Of a DNA stretch of 64,000 bases, positions 16,478 through 24,721 are shown piece by piece. The first letter of the stretch is position 1, and every line of letters begins with the position of its first letter. Below the pieces are notes generated by a model. That model was given only the letters and a program-made list of their open reading frames with translations. It ran no database searches and was not told where the DNA came from. Made by a program: the position numbers and the translations under genes. Origin of the DNA: Bog-473 sp963736525 (GTDB lineage Bacteria > Actinomycetota > Acidimicrobiia > Acidimicrobiales > RAAP-2); contig CAVTPF010000013.1 in the NCBI GenBank assembly GCA_963736525.1, positions 62,001-126,000 on the forward strand, written 5' to 3'.

Positions 16478-18037
16478 ATGCCGCCCGCGCGCAACGTGCT
16501 CTTCATCACCCTCGACCAGTGGCGTGGCGACTGCCTCTCGGCCGTCGGCCATCCCGTGCTCGAGACCCCCACGCTGGACGCGCTGGCCGGCCGGGGCGTG
16601 CTCTTCACCAACCACTGGGCCAACGCCGCACCGTGCGGACCCTCGCGTGCGTGCCTCTACACGGGTACCTACCAACACCGGAACCGCTCCGTCCTCAACG
16701 GGACCCCGCTCGACGCGCGCTTTACCAACGTGGCGCTCCTGGCGCGCGGCGTGGGGTACGACCCCGTGCTCTTCGGCTACACCGACACCTCGGTGGACCC
16801 CCGGACGGTGCCCTCGGGCGATCCGAGGCTGTTCAGCTACGAGGGCGTCCTGCCGGGGTTCCGGGCGATCGTGGAGGACCCATGGGAACAGGGCAGCCCG
16901 GCGTGGGGCCGCTGGCTCGCGGCCCAGGGCGTCGACGTGCCCGCCGACCCGCACCAGCTCTACGAGCCCCTGGAGGGATTCCCCGGAGCCGACGCCCACG
17001 GCTCGACGTGGGCCCCGGCACGGTTCCCGGCCGAGCTCTCCCAGACGACGTTCCTGCGCCAGGCCGTGGTCGAGTGGCTCGAGCGCAACGGCGACCGGCC
17101 GTTCTTCGTCCACGCCTCCTTCATCCGTCCCCACCCGCCGCGGCGCAACCCTCTCGGCTATCACGACCTGTACCCGGCGGAGGCGGTCGGGCCGTTCGCC
17201 GGTTGCCCGACGCCCGAAGAGGAGGCGGCGCTCCACCCGCTCGACGCGCTGGCACTGTCGCTGCCCTGGGTGCGCGCGCCCCACGAGGAGTGGGAGCGCC
17301 GGCAGACCCGCGCCACCTACTACGGCGCGCAGCGCGAAGTGGACGACGGTTTGGCTCCGCTCTTCGAGTACCTCGACCGCAGTGGCCTCGCCGCCTCCAC
17401 CCTCGTGGTCCTCACCAGCGACCACGGCGAGATGGGCGGCGACCATTGGCTCCTCGAGAAGCTGGGTTACTGGGACGAGAGCTATCACGTGCCTCTCGTC
17501 GTGGTGGACCCTCGTCCGGAGGCGGACGGGGGGCGAGGGAGCGTGGTCGACGCGGTGACCGAGTCCGTCGACGTGCTGCCCACGATCTGCGAGTTCATGG
17601 GGGTCGACGTGCCGCTACAGGCCGACGGATGGTCGCTGGCGCCCTTCGTGCGCGGCGAGCCGTCCCCCGGGCACTGGCGCGACACGGCGCACTTCGAGTG
17701 GAGCTTCGCGGACCCGGTGTACCAGGGGGCCGAAAGGACGTTCGGCCTCCCCATGAGCCATTGTGCGCTGGCGGTGTCACGTGGGCCGCGGCACAAGTAC
17801 GTCCAGTTCGCCGCCTCGGCCAGCGTCTTCCCGCCGCTGCTCTTCGACCTGACGGCGGACCCGGGGCAGACCCGGAACCTCCTGGCGGAGGCGGGCGGCG
17901 CCGGGGCTGAGGCGGCCGCCCTCGGGGCCACCCAGGAACTGGCGCAATGGCTGATGCGCGGCGCCGAGCGGACGTTGAGCGGGAGCTTCCTGCACCCGAA
18001 GAGGGGACTGGTCGAGGCTCGCGACACGTGGCGCTGA
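16478..18037 (+). CDS. Sulfatase / phosphonate monoester hydrolase-like enzyme
   Basis: A 519-residue alkaline-phosphatase-superfamily sulfatase. The formylglycine motif is C53-x-P-S-R in PCGPSRACLYTGTY, so the Cys-type maturation system is needed. N-terminal NVLFITLDQWRGD supplies the first metal Asp residues, and LTSDHGEMGGDHWLLEK near residue 311 supplies the second metal set. The GDHWLLEKLGYWDES region is like phosphonate monoester hydrolases and choline-sulfatase relatives. There is no signal peptide, so it acts in the cytoplasm on an imported sulfate or phosphonate ester. It heads a forward series of catabolic genes. Confidence 0.9.
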   Translation: MPPARNVLFITLDQWRGDCLSAVGHPVLETPTLDALAGRGVLFTNHWANAAPCGPSRACLYTGTYQHRNRSVLNGTPLDARFTNVALLARGVGYDPVLFGYTDTSVDPRTVPSGDPRLFSYEGVLPGFRAIVEDPWEQGSPAWGRWLAAQGVDVPADPHQLYEPLEGFPGADAHGSTWAPARFPAELSQTTFLRQAVVEWLERNGDRPFFVHASFIRPHPPRRNPLGYHDLYPAEAVGPFAGCPTPEEEAALHPLDALALSLPWVRAPHEEWERRQTRATYYGAQREVDDGLAPLFEYLDRSGLAASTLVVLTSDHGEMGGDHWLLEKLGYWDESYHVPLVVVDPRPEADGGRGSVVDAVTESVDVLPTICEFMGVDVPLQADGWSLAPFVRGEPSPGHWRDTAHFEWSFADPVYQGAERTFGLPMSHCALAVSRGPRHKYVQFAASASVFPPLLFDLTADPGQTRNLLAEAGGAGAEAAALGATQELAQWLMRGAERTLSGSFLHPKRGLVEARDTWR

Positions 18038-18129
18038 GCCCGGCGCCGTGACCCGACGTCGTGCGTCGGCCGGCCACGCGGGCGTGTGTGAAATGCTGAC
18101 GCCTGCCCGTCACGAGGAGGCTGCGCACG

Positions 18130-19017
18130 GTGCCCGACATGCAGGGAAGAACGGTCGTCGTCACCGGCGGCAATTCCGGAATCGGGTTGGAGACGGCGGC
18201 TGCGCTGGCGGGCATGGGCGCCCGTGTGCTCGTCACCGCCCGCAACGCCGACAAGGGGCGGGCGGCGGTCGCGGCGATCACGCAGCGGCTGGACGGAGCG
18301 GGCCAGGTCCAACTCGTCGTCTTCGATCTCGCCGATCTGTCCTCCGTGCGTCGGGGAGCGGCCGAGATCCTCGAGCAGGCCCCCAGGCTCGACGTGCTCG
18401 TCAACAATGCCGGCCTGGTGCTCACCGAACGGGCCGAGACGGTCGACGGCTTCGAGGCGACCTTCGCCACGAACCACCTGGGGCCGTTCCTCCTCACCAA
18501 CCTGCTGTTGGACCGGATCCGCGCGTCGGGCCCGTCCCGCATCGTCAACGTGGCCTCGACGGCGCACGCCTCGGCCCGCAAGGGCATCCCCTTCGACGAC
18601 CTCCAGTCCGAGAAGCACTACCGCGCCATGCGGGTGTACGGGCAGTCGAAGCTGGCCAACATCTTGTTCACCCTGGAACTCGCGCGCCGGCTGGACGGCA
18701 GCGGGGTGACGGCCAATTCGCTCCATCCCGGGACCGTGCGCACCGGCTACGGGGCTGACGGGGATACCAAGGGACTACTGGGCGTCGGGATCAAGATCGG
18801 CAGCCCGTTCTTCCTCTCCCCGGCCCAGGGAGCCCGCACGTCGGTGTACCTGGCCTCCTCCCCGGAGGTGGCGGGAGTCAGCGGGGAGTACTTCGTCAAG
18901 TGCAAGCCCCGCCAACCCAAGCCGTGGGCACGGGATCCCGAGGCGGCACGACGCCTGTGGGCCGTCAGTGAGGAGCTCGTCGGCCTCGCATCCCCCTCCA
19001 TGTCGCCGGGTTCCTGA
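18130..19017 (+). CDS. Short-chain dehydrogenase (retinol dehydrogenase-like)
   Basis: A 295-residue SDR of the retinol/WW-domain oxidoreductase-like group. The cofactor motif TGGNSGIG is near residues 12-19, NNAG near residue 94, and the catalytic YGQSK near residues 173-177. The segment NSLHPGTVRTGYG near residue 197 is typical of this subgroup, which acts on hydrophobic alcohols or aldehydes. A GAGGAGG ribosome site precedes the GTG at 18130; an ATG at 18139 is an alternative. Next gene starts four bases after its stop, so they form an operon. Confidence 0.9.
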   Translation: MPDMQGRTVVVTGGNSGIGLETAAALAGMGARVLVTARNADKGRAAVAAITQRLDGAGQVQLVVFDLADLSSVRRGAAEILEQAPRLDVLVNNAGLVLTERAETVDGFEATFATNHLGPFLLTNLLLDRIRASGPSRIVNVASTAHASARKGIPFDDLQSEKHYRAMRVYGQSKLANILFTLELARRLDGSGVTANSLHPGTVRTGYGADGDTKGLLGVGIKIGSPFFLSPAQGARTSVYLASSPEVAGVSGEYFVKCKPRQPKPWARDPEAARRLWAVSEELVGLASPSMSPGS

Positions 19018-19020
19018 GTC

Positions 19021-19809
19021 ATGCGGGTCCTCGTCACCGGGGCGGCGCGGGCCATCGGCCGCGCTACCGTCGAGGTGCTGGCCGAACGCGGGCACGAGGT
19101 CGTGGCGACGGCGCGGGACGTCGGCTTGTTGCGGGGGCTCCCGGCCGCCCAGGTCCTCCCGCTCGACGTCGGCGATGTCGCGTCGGTGCGTACCGCCGTG
19201 GCGCAGGCGGGCGACCTCGACGCCATTGTGAACAATGCAGGCCAGACGGGTCATGGCCCGCTGGAGTCCTATCCGCTCGACGCGTTCGCGCGGGTCCTCG
19301 ACGTCAACGCGCTGGGCCCGCTGCGGATGGCTCAGGCCGTGATCCCGAATTGGCGCGCCCGCGGCAGTGGCGTCCTGGTGAACGTCAGCTCGGTGCAGGG
19401 CAAGATCGGGACGCCGCTGGAGGGCGCCTACGCCGCCTCGAAGCACGCTCTCGAGGCGCTGTCGGAGACCTTGCACTTCGAGCTCGGGCACTTCGGCATC
19501 CGCGTGGTCATTGTCGAACCGGGCTACATCGCTCCGGGGATGAAGCACGACGACGATCACCCCGGACCGGCGGTCTACGCCGACCTCCATGCCCAGTGGG
19601 GCGGGACGGTGGCCATGCTGACCGGTCCCGGGGGGCGGCCCGGGCCCGAGGTCGTGGGGACGGCCGTGGCCGACGCCCTGGAGGACCCGGACACGCCGCT
19701 GCGGGTGGAGGTCGGTCAGGACGCCGCCATGGTGCTCCAGCTCCGGCGGACCCTCGACGATGCGGAATTCGAGGCCACCATGCGCGAAGCGCTCGGGCTG
19801 ACGTGGTGA
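19021..19809 (+). CDS. Short-chain dehydrogenase/reductase
   Basis: A 262-residue classical SDR. The cofactor site TGAARAIG is near residues 6-13, NNAG near residue 68, the catalytic Ser in SSVQG near residue 122, and YAASK near residues 137-141. The C-terminal half has a VIVEPGYIAPGM stretch near residue 163 that shapes the substrate pocket. It lies directly after another SDR and 13 bases before an EthD-like gene, so two successive oxidation or reduction steps on one pathway are likely. Substrate unknown. Confidence 0.92.
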   Translation: MRVLVTGAARAIGRATVEVLAERGHEVVATARDVGLLRGLPAAQVLPLDVGDVASVRTAVAQAGDLDAIVNNAGQTGHGPLESYPLDAFARVLDVNALGPLRMAQAVIPNWRARGSGVLVNVSSVQGKIGTPLEGAYAASKHALEALSETLHFELGHFGIRVVIVEPGYIAPGMKHDDDHPGPAVYADLHAQWGGTVAMLTGPGGRPGPEVVGTAVADALEDPDTPLRVEVGQDAAMVLQLRRTLDDAEFEATMREALGLTW

Positions 19810-19822
19810 GGAGGGGTCGGAC

Positions 19823-20545
19823 ATGGAGAAGCTGATGTACCTCGTCTGGCTGGGTGAGGCCAGCACCCGCACGGAGGTGGGGGACCTCGTCCTCGGGCCC
19901 GTGCGCGAGGAGCTCGTGGCCCTCCATCCGCTGCGCCTCGCCATCGACGTGTGGGATCCGGCGAGTGACATCCCGGCCCCGATCCCCACGCCCGAGGGTG
20001 AGACGCCGCTGCACGCGCTGGTCTCGCTCTGGCTCGACGCCGTCGACTACCGGGAGCCGTTCGAGACGGTGCTCGCGGCCGCAGCGGACCGGCTGGCCGG
20101 CTACTCGGTGGTGGAGTCCCTCTACCGGGACTACGGAGGGAACCAGTGGTCGGCTGCGCGCGACTGGCCCGACGGCGAGCGCTCGCCCGGGGTCCTCACC
20201 GTCGCGCTCCTGCAGCAGCATCCCGACCTGACCTTCGATGAGTGGATGAGGCGGTGGCATACCCGCATCTCGCCCATCACCGAGGCGATCCAGCCGCGCT
20301 GCCGCTACGTCCGCAACGCAGTGTTCCGGGCGATCACCGACGACGCCCCACCGTTCGGGGGCATCGTGGAGGAGGCGTGGCCCTCCCTGGACCACGTGAC
20401 CGACCCGATGCTCTTCTACTGCGCCGACGGCGATCCCGACCGCATGAACGCCAACGTCACCACGATGCTCGAGGAGATCAACGCATTCGTCGACCTGAGC
20501 ACCCTGCGCAGTGTCACCATGAGCGAATGGATACTGAAGTCATGA
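19823..20545 (+). CDS. EthD-like dimeric alpha/beta-barrel protein
   Basis: A 240-residue protein that looks like an EthD/dabb-type two-repeat protein. The first half begins MEKLMYLVWLGEASTRTEV, with a ferredoxin-like strand-helix pattern, and the second half has LTVALLQQHPDLTFDEWMRR, then WHTRISPITEAIQPRCRYV, which is the usual EthD repeat (strand, then DxxxF/W, then HHxP-like loop). Such proteins catalyse or assist ring cleavage and rearrangement steps, but most are uncharacterised. Its stop overlaps the next gene's ATG in an ATGA. The assignment is by pattern rather than strong identity. Confidence 0.7.
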   Translation: MEKLMYLVWLGEASTRTEVGDLVLGPVREELVALHPLRLAIDVWDPASDIPAPIPTPEGETPLHALVSLWLDAVDYREPFETVLAAAADRLAGYSVVESLYRDYGGNQWSAARDWPDGERSPGVLTVALLQQHPDLTFDEWMRRWHTRISPITEAIQPRCRYVRNAVFRAITDDAPPFGGIVEEAWPSLDHVTDPMLFYCADGDPDRMNANVTTMLEEINAFVDLSTLRSVTMSEWILKS

Positions 20546-21006
20546 CACCGCGATGGACGAGGGACGAGCTCGAGCGAGCGCACCAGCACTACACCGAGAC
20601 GGCCGGCCGCTGCGCGGCCAGCGGACAGTGGCGGGACTGGGCCGATCTGTTCACCGACGACGCGGTGTATCTCGAGCACACGTTCGGTACCTTCCACGGG
20701 CCCGACGAGATCTACGAGTGGATCGCTCCGCTCATGGCGGAGTGGCCCAACAACGCGATGACGTCGTTCCCCCACGCGTGGTGCGTGTGTGACGAGGAGC
20801 GCGGCTGGTGGATCTGTCGCATTGAGAACCGCATGAGGGACCCTGGCGACCGTTCGGTTCACCAGGCCCATAACATCACCGTCCTGCACTACGCGGGTGA
20901 CATGAAGTTCTCCTACGAGGAGGACGCCTACAACCCGGCCAGCTTCGGACCGATGATCGAGGGTTGGACGCGTGCGCTCGACGCCAACGGCGGCCCGCCG
21001 GGCTGA
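20542..21006 (+). CDS. SnoaL/NTF2-like protein
   Basis: A 154-residue NTF2-fold protein, a cone-shaped pocket used by isomerases, dehydratases and hydroxylating-dioxygenase small subunits. The family opening helix ends GQWRDWADLFTDDAVYLEH near residue 25, followed by GTFHGPDEIYEWIAPLM. The pocket contains Asp and His residues that could be catalytic. It is coupled upstream by an ATGA overlap and downstream by TGATG, showing a tight operon. An in-frame ATG at 20527 is an alternative start inside the preceding gene. Confidence 0.85.
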   Translation: MTPRWTRDELERAHQHYTETAGRCAASGQWRDWADLFTDDAVYLEHTFGTFHGPDEIYEWIAPLMAEWPNNAMTSFPHAWCVCDEERGWWICRIENRMRDPGDRSVHQAHNITVLHYAGDMKFSYEEDAYNPASFGPMIEGWTRALDANGGPPG

Positions 21007-21443
21007 TGCCGTACCACCCGATGTCCGGGGACGAGGTGCGGGCGTTCCTCACCGCCACGCCGGCACGGACGGGGAAGCTGGCGACGGTGCGGGCCGACGG
21101 ACGGCCCCACGTCGCCCCCGTCTGGTACGAGGTCGACGCCGACGGCTCCCTGGTCTTCAACACCGGCGAATCGACGGTCAAAGGTCGGAACCTCCTGCGT
21201 GACCCCAGGGCCTCGATGTGCGTGGACGACGACCGGCCGCCCTTCAGTTTCGTGGTCGTCGAGGGCGTGGTCGAGCTCAGTGACGACCTCGACGAGGTGC
21301 GGCGTTGGGCGACGCGCATCGGCGGGCGCTACATGGGCGCAGAGCGAGCCGAGGAGTACGGTGCGCGCAACGGTGTGGCGGGTGAGCTGTTGGTGCGATT
21401 GCGCCCCGAGCGCGTGGCCTCAGCGAGCAATCTGGCGGAGTGA
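21006..21443 (+). CDS. PPOX-class F420/flavin-dependent oxidoreductase
   Basis: A 145-residue split-barrel protein of the pyridoxamine-phosphate oxidase-like superfamily. The strands GKLATVRADGRPHVAPVWY and SLVFNTGESTVKGRNLLRDP are the actinobacterial PPOX/F420-binding pattern, with Lys-Gly-Arg in the cofactor phosphate site. F420 as cofactor is likely from lineage and family but not proven by sequence. The ATG overlaps the NTF2-like stop by one base. It is the last gene of the sulfatase-led series; the next gene is on the other strand. Confidence 0.88.
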   Translation: MPYHPMSGDEVRAFLTATPARTGKLATVRADGRPHVAPVWYEVDADGSLVFNTGESTVKGRNLLRDPRASMCVDDDRPPFSFVVVEGVVELSDDLDEVRRWATRIGGRYMGAERAEEYGARNGVAGELLVRLRPERVASASNLAE

Positions 21444-21481
21444 GCGCCTGGCCGCCGGGCGGTCACGCACCGCCGGCAGGA

Positions 21482-23146
21482 TCAGGCACCACTGCCGCCG
21501 CCCGCCCCCGCACCGGCCAGGACGCCGCCGCCGAGTGTGGGACCTCGCTGTGTGCCGTCGTCGTCCCCTGGACCCCTCGAGAGACGGGGCAGGCGCGCCC
21601 GGTCGGGCGCGGTGGAGGCGAACTGGCCGAGTGGCGTGATGGCGACCGCCAGGAGCATGGCCACCAGCAACAGGTCGGGCAGCACGAACGTGTGGATCAT
21701 CCGCATGTAGATGTTGTGGACCGACGTCAGCCCGGCGAAGGCCCAGAAGGTGCTGATCACGATCAAGGCCGTGCGGAGGCGCCCGACTGCGGCCGGCGCC
21801 AGCACCACCACCCCCCAGGTGACGTACCACGCCCAGACGATCGGACCGAGCAGCGCCAGCACCAGCAGCGTGATGCCCAGGCACCGCACGACGCCGTCCC
21901 GCGGCGAGCGCAGCAGTTGCCGGTAGCCGACATAGACGGCGATCAACAGCCCGAGGACGCTGAAGACCGGCCGCACGTCCATGACGGAGACGGGCACCTG
22001 CACCACGTGGCTGAGGATGGAGACCCCACGGGCGAGGACGTTCACCGGAGTCACGCCGGTGAACGACGCGTCGGCGGTGGTGGTGGTACGGATCCAGCCC
22101 CACCCGGTCCCCGATATCAGGGCCATCACCTCCATGGTGGCCAGCGCGATCAGGCCTGCGGCCGCGGTGTGGCCGATGCGGCGGCGCGTCGGCGCGGCAG
22201 GGCCCGCCCACACCCATCCGAGGAACAGGACGCCGAGCGCGGCCGGGGACTTCACGCCTGTCGCCAGCGCGCACACGATGACACCCGGAATCGTGCCGAA
22301 GCGCTTGGCCACGGCGAGCCCGGCGACCAGGAGCCCGACCATCAGGGCGTCGTTGTGGTCGCCCGCCAGTAACGAGAGCAGGACCAGAGGTGATCCGGCC
22401 CCGATGAGCACGGCGTGGGCGGGATCACGTTTGAGCGAGCGTGCCAGTGTCGGCGTGGCGGCCACCATCAGCGCGATGCCGGCGACTTCGAGCAGTCTGA
22501 GCAGGACGAGGTCGGCCAGGATCTGGTGCCCCGACGCCTGGTCGAGCACGCCGTCGGCGGTCAGGAAGGTCGGACCGTACGGTGATTCGGTTCCGGACCA
22601 GACCGAGTCGGCCAGCTGGTTGAAGGGCGTCGCCCCGAGAACGTTCGGACCGTAGGCGTAGGGGTCGATGTGGTGGCTGACCATCTCGCCCTGGGCGGCG
22701 TAGGTGTAGACGTCGCGACTGAAGAGCGGGGGGGCCAACAGCAGCGGCACCGCCCAGATGGTGATGACCAGCACGACGCGCTTGACCGGGAAGCCCTCGT
22801 GGCGGCGCAGGTGACGGAGGAAGCCCAACCAGATCCGGGTCAGGAGGATGAGCCCGCCGAACACGAGCGCCAGCGACGCGACCGGCGGGAGTGCCTGGTT
22901 GGTGCCGAAGGAACCGAAGAGGCCACCGGGCATGCCGAAGAACCAGGCGCCTGGGAGGTGCGTCTCGAACGACTGGCCACCGAGCACGGCCCCGACGACG
23001 ATCGCCGCGGTACCGACGGCTCCGAGCACCGCGGTGCGCACCAGGCTCAACCGGACCTCTGGTTGCAGCGGCGCGCCGACAGCTGCCGTGTGCTGGAGGC
23101 TGGTGGGACTGGAGGACATGCTCGGGGTCGGGGTCACGAGCTCCAT
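21482..23146 (-). CDS. mptB: MptB-like polyprenol-phosphate mannosyltransferase
   Basis: A 554-residue integral membrane protein with about thirteen hydrophobic segments, resembling MptB/alpha-(1-6)-mannopyranosyltransferases (GT-C) that extend lipomannan cores using polyprenol-phosphate mannose. Family signatures are LFSRDVYTYAAQGEMVSHHI near residue 142, in the first extracytoplasmic loop with the catalytic acid, ESPYGPTFL near residue 187, and SLLAGDHNDALMVGLLVAGL near residue 256. The C-terminal 35 residues are Gly-rich. It is divergent from sqdB across 203 bases, suggesting an envelope glycolipid locus. The acceptor in this organism is unknown. Confidence 0.85.
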   Translation of the reverse strand: MELVTPTPSMSSSPTSLQHTAAVGAPLQPEVRLSLVRTAVLGAVGTAAIVVGAVLGGQSFETHLPGAWFFGMPGGLFGSFGTNQALPPVASLALVFGGLILLTRIWLGFLRHLRRHEGFPVKRVVLVITIWAVPLLLAPPLFSRDVYTYAAQGEMVSHHIDPYAYGPNVLGATPFNQLADSVWSGTESPYGPTFLTADGVLDQASGHQILADLVLLRLLEVAGIALMVAATPTLARSLKRDPAHAVLIGAGSPLVLLSLLAGDHNDALMVGLLVAGLAVAKRFGTIPGVIVCALATGVKSPAALGVLFLGWVWAGPAAPTRRRIGHTAAAGLIALATMEVMALISGTGWGWIRTTTTADASFTGVTPVNVLARGVSILSHVVQVPVSVMDVRPVFSVLGLLIAVYVGYRQLLRSPRDGVVRCLGITLLVLALLGPIVWAWYVTWGVVVLAPAAVGRLRTALIVISTFWAFAGLTSVHNIYMRMIHTFVLPDLLLVAMLLAVAITPLGQFASTAPDRARLPRLSRGPGDDDGTQRGPTLGGGVLAGAGAGGGSGA

Positions 23147-23217
23147 CGGGATTCCTTACCTGCGCTTCTGCGGCGGGCCACCGCGGGAGCCGAAATCTTC
23201 ATCAAACTGCAGTGATT

Positions 23218-23332
23218 CTGTCACAGGTCGAGCCGAAATTGGGAACCCGAAAGCTTCCTTAACAAGATTCTCAGCCTTTTCCCAGCGCAGGAGGGGAAAC
23301 TGCCTGTCACGTAGGTGCAATCCGGCTGTCAC
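23218..23332. repeat. Three CTGTCAC direct repeats in the mptB/sqdB gap
   Basis: CTGTCAC occurs at 23218-23224, 23304-23310 and 23326-23332. The last two are 22 bases apart, two turns of the helix, and end 18 bases before the sqdB start. The gap is also AT-richer than the genes around it. A shared regulator site is possible; no protein can be named. Confidence 0.4.
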
Positions 23333-23349
23333 GGAATGGATGGTGTCAG

Positions 23350-24591
23350 GTGCGAGTTCTGGTCCTCGGGGGCGATGGCTATTTGGGTTGGCCCACCGCG
23401 TTGCACCTCTCCCGGGCCGGTTACGAGGTGGCCGTGGCGGACAACTTCGCCCGACGGGGCTACGACCTCGAGATGGGGGTCGACTCCCTCGTGCCGATCG
23501 CGTCGCTTCATCGGCGCGTCGAGTGCTGGCAAGAGGTCGCGGGCAGGCGTCTGGACCTCTATGTCGGCGACCTGACCGAGGAGGAGTTCGTCCACGACAT
23601 GGTGGGCAGCTTCCGGCCCGATGCCATCGTCCACTTCGCAGAGCAGCGCAGCGCCCCCTACTCCATGGTGGACCGCAAGCACGCCGTCTACACGCAGGTC
23701 AACAACGTGGTGGGCACGTTGAACCTGCTCTACGCCATCGCTGAGGTGGACCCCTCGATCCATCTGGTCAAGCTGGGCACGATGGGGGAGTACGGCACCC
23801 CCAACATCGACATCGAGGAGGGCTACATCGAGATCACCCATCGTGGCCGCAAGGACGTCCTGCCCTTCCCCAAGCAACCCGGGAGCTTCTACCACCTCTC
23901 CAAGGTCCACGACAGCCACAACATCGCGTTCTGCTGTCGGGCCTGGGGCCTTCGCTCGACCGACCTCAACCAGGGGGTCGTCTACGGGCAGTCGACTCCA
24001 GAGACGACCCTGCACCCCGACCTGGCGACCCGCTTCGACTACGACGCCGTCTTCGGTACGGTGCTCAACCGGTTCGTCATTCAGGCGGCGGCGGGCGAGC
24101 CGCTCACCGTCTACGGCAAGGGCGGCCAGACGCGAGGATTCCTCGACATCCGGGACACGCTGGCCTGCATCGAGCTGGCGATCCGCAATCCGGCCCAGGC
24201 AGGCGAGTTCCGCGTGTTCAACCAGTTCACCGAGTCATTCTCCGTCGGCGAGCTGGCCCAGAAGGTGTCCGACGCCGCCGGCGGGGCCTCCATCGTGCAC
24301 CTGGAGGATCCCAGGGTCGAACTGGAGGAGCACTACTACCGGGCGGCCCACACGAAACTGCTCGATCTCGGGCTGCTGCCGTTCCTGTTGGGCGACGAGC
24401 TGCTGGGTGACCTCCTGTCCATCGCGCGCACCCACATCGGCCGCCTCGAGCGGTCCGCGCTCGAGCCCAAGGTGCTGTGGCGCTCCACGTCGAGCGACAT
24501 CACGCGGACGACGAGGACCCACGTGGAGGCGCCCCCGCGCGCCGTGGAGCCCTCCGGCACGGCGGACGCCTCTCCGAAGCGCTGCGTCTGA
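23350..24591 (+). CDS. sqdB: UDP-sulfoquinovose synthase
   Basis: A 413-residue NAD-dependent epimerase-fold enzyme closely resembling SqdB/SQD1, which makes UDP-sulfoquinovose from UDP-glucose and sulfite for sulfolipid synthesis. The NAD motif GGDGYLG is at residues 8-14. The catalytic region KLGTMGEYGTPNID near residue 138 carries the Thr, YHLSKVHDSHNIAF near residue 180 the Tyr and Lys, and DLNQGVVYG near residue 203 is the family signature. The C-terminal 30 residues are a low-complexity tail. No sulfoquinovosyltransferase of the SqdX/SQD2 type lies next to it; a large membrane protein follows instead. Starts with GTG at 23350. Confidence 0.93.
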   Translation: MRVLVLGGDGYLGWPTALHLSRAGYEVAVADNFARRGYDLEMGVDSLVPIASLHRRVECWQEVAGRRLDLYVGDLTEEEFVHDMVGSFRPDAIVHFAEQRSAPYSMVDRKHAVYTQVNNVVGTLNLLYAIAEVDPSIHLVKLGTMGEYGTPNIDIEEGYIEITHRGRKDVLPFPKQPGSFYHLSKVHDSHNIAFCCRAWGLRSTDLNQGVVYGQSTPETTLHPDLATRFDYDAVFGTVLNRFVIQAAAGEPLTVYGKGGQTRGFLDIRDTLACIELAIRNPAQAGEFRVFNQFTESFSVGELAQKVSDAAGGASIVHLEDPRVELEEHYYRAAHTKLLDLGLLPFLLGDELLGDLLSIARTHIGRLERSALEPKVLWRSTSSDITRTTRTHVEAPPRAVEPSGTADASPKRCV

Positions 24592-24621
24592 GCTTCTGAG
24601 GGTTTTGCTTCTGAGGGTTTT
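24592..24621. repeat. Tandem 15-bp duplication after sqdB
   Basis: GCTTCTGAGGGTTTT is repeated exactly at 24592-24606 and 24607-24621, beginning right after the sqdB stop codon. It is a recent-looking slippage duplication. No strong hairpin follows, so a terminator role is not supported. Confidence 0.85.
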
Positions 24622-24721
24622 CCCAGGGTCAGGGACTAGCTTTCGCCGGACTGCGCCCGCCGTCTCCGCAGGCCGTGAGCGGGCGCCGGTCCAGGCATCC
24701 CCGGAAGGCAGCTCCTCGCCA

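Noticed and set aside
23843..24721. N-terminal extension of the YfhO-like protein
   Set aside because: The frame is open back to 23843 but overlaps sqdB in another phase and reads as Arg/Ser-rich shadow sequence; the GTG at 24722 fits the family start.
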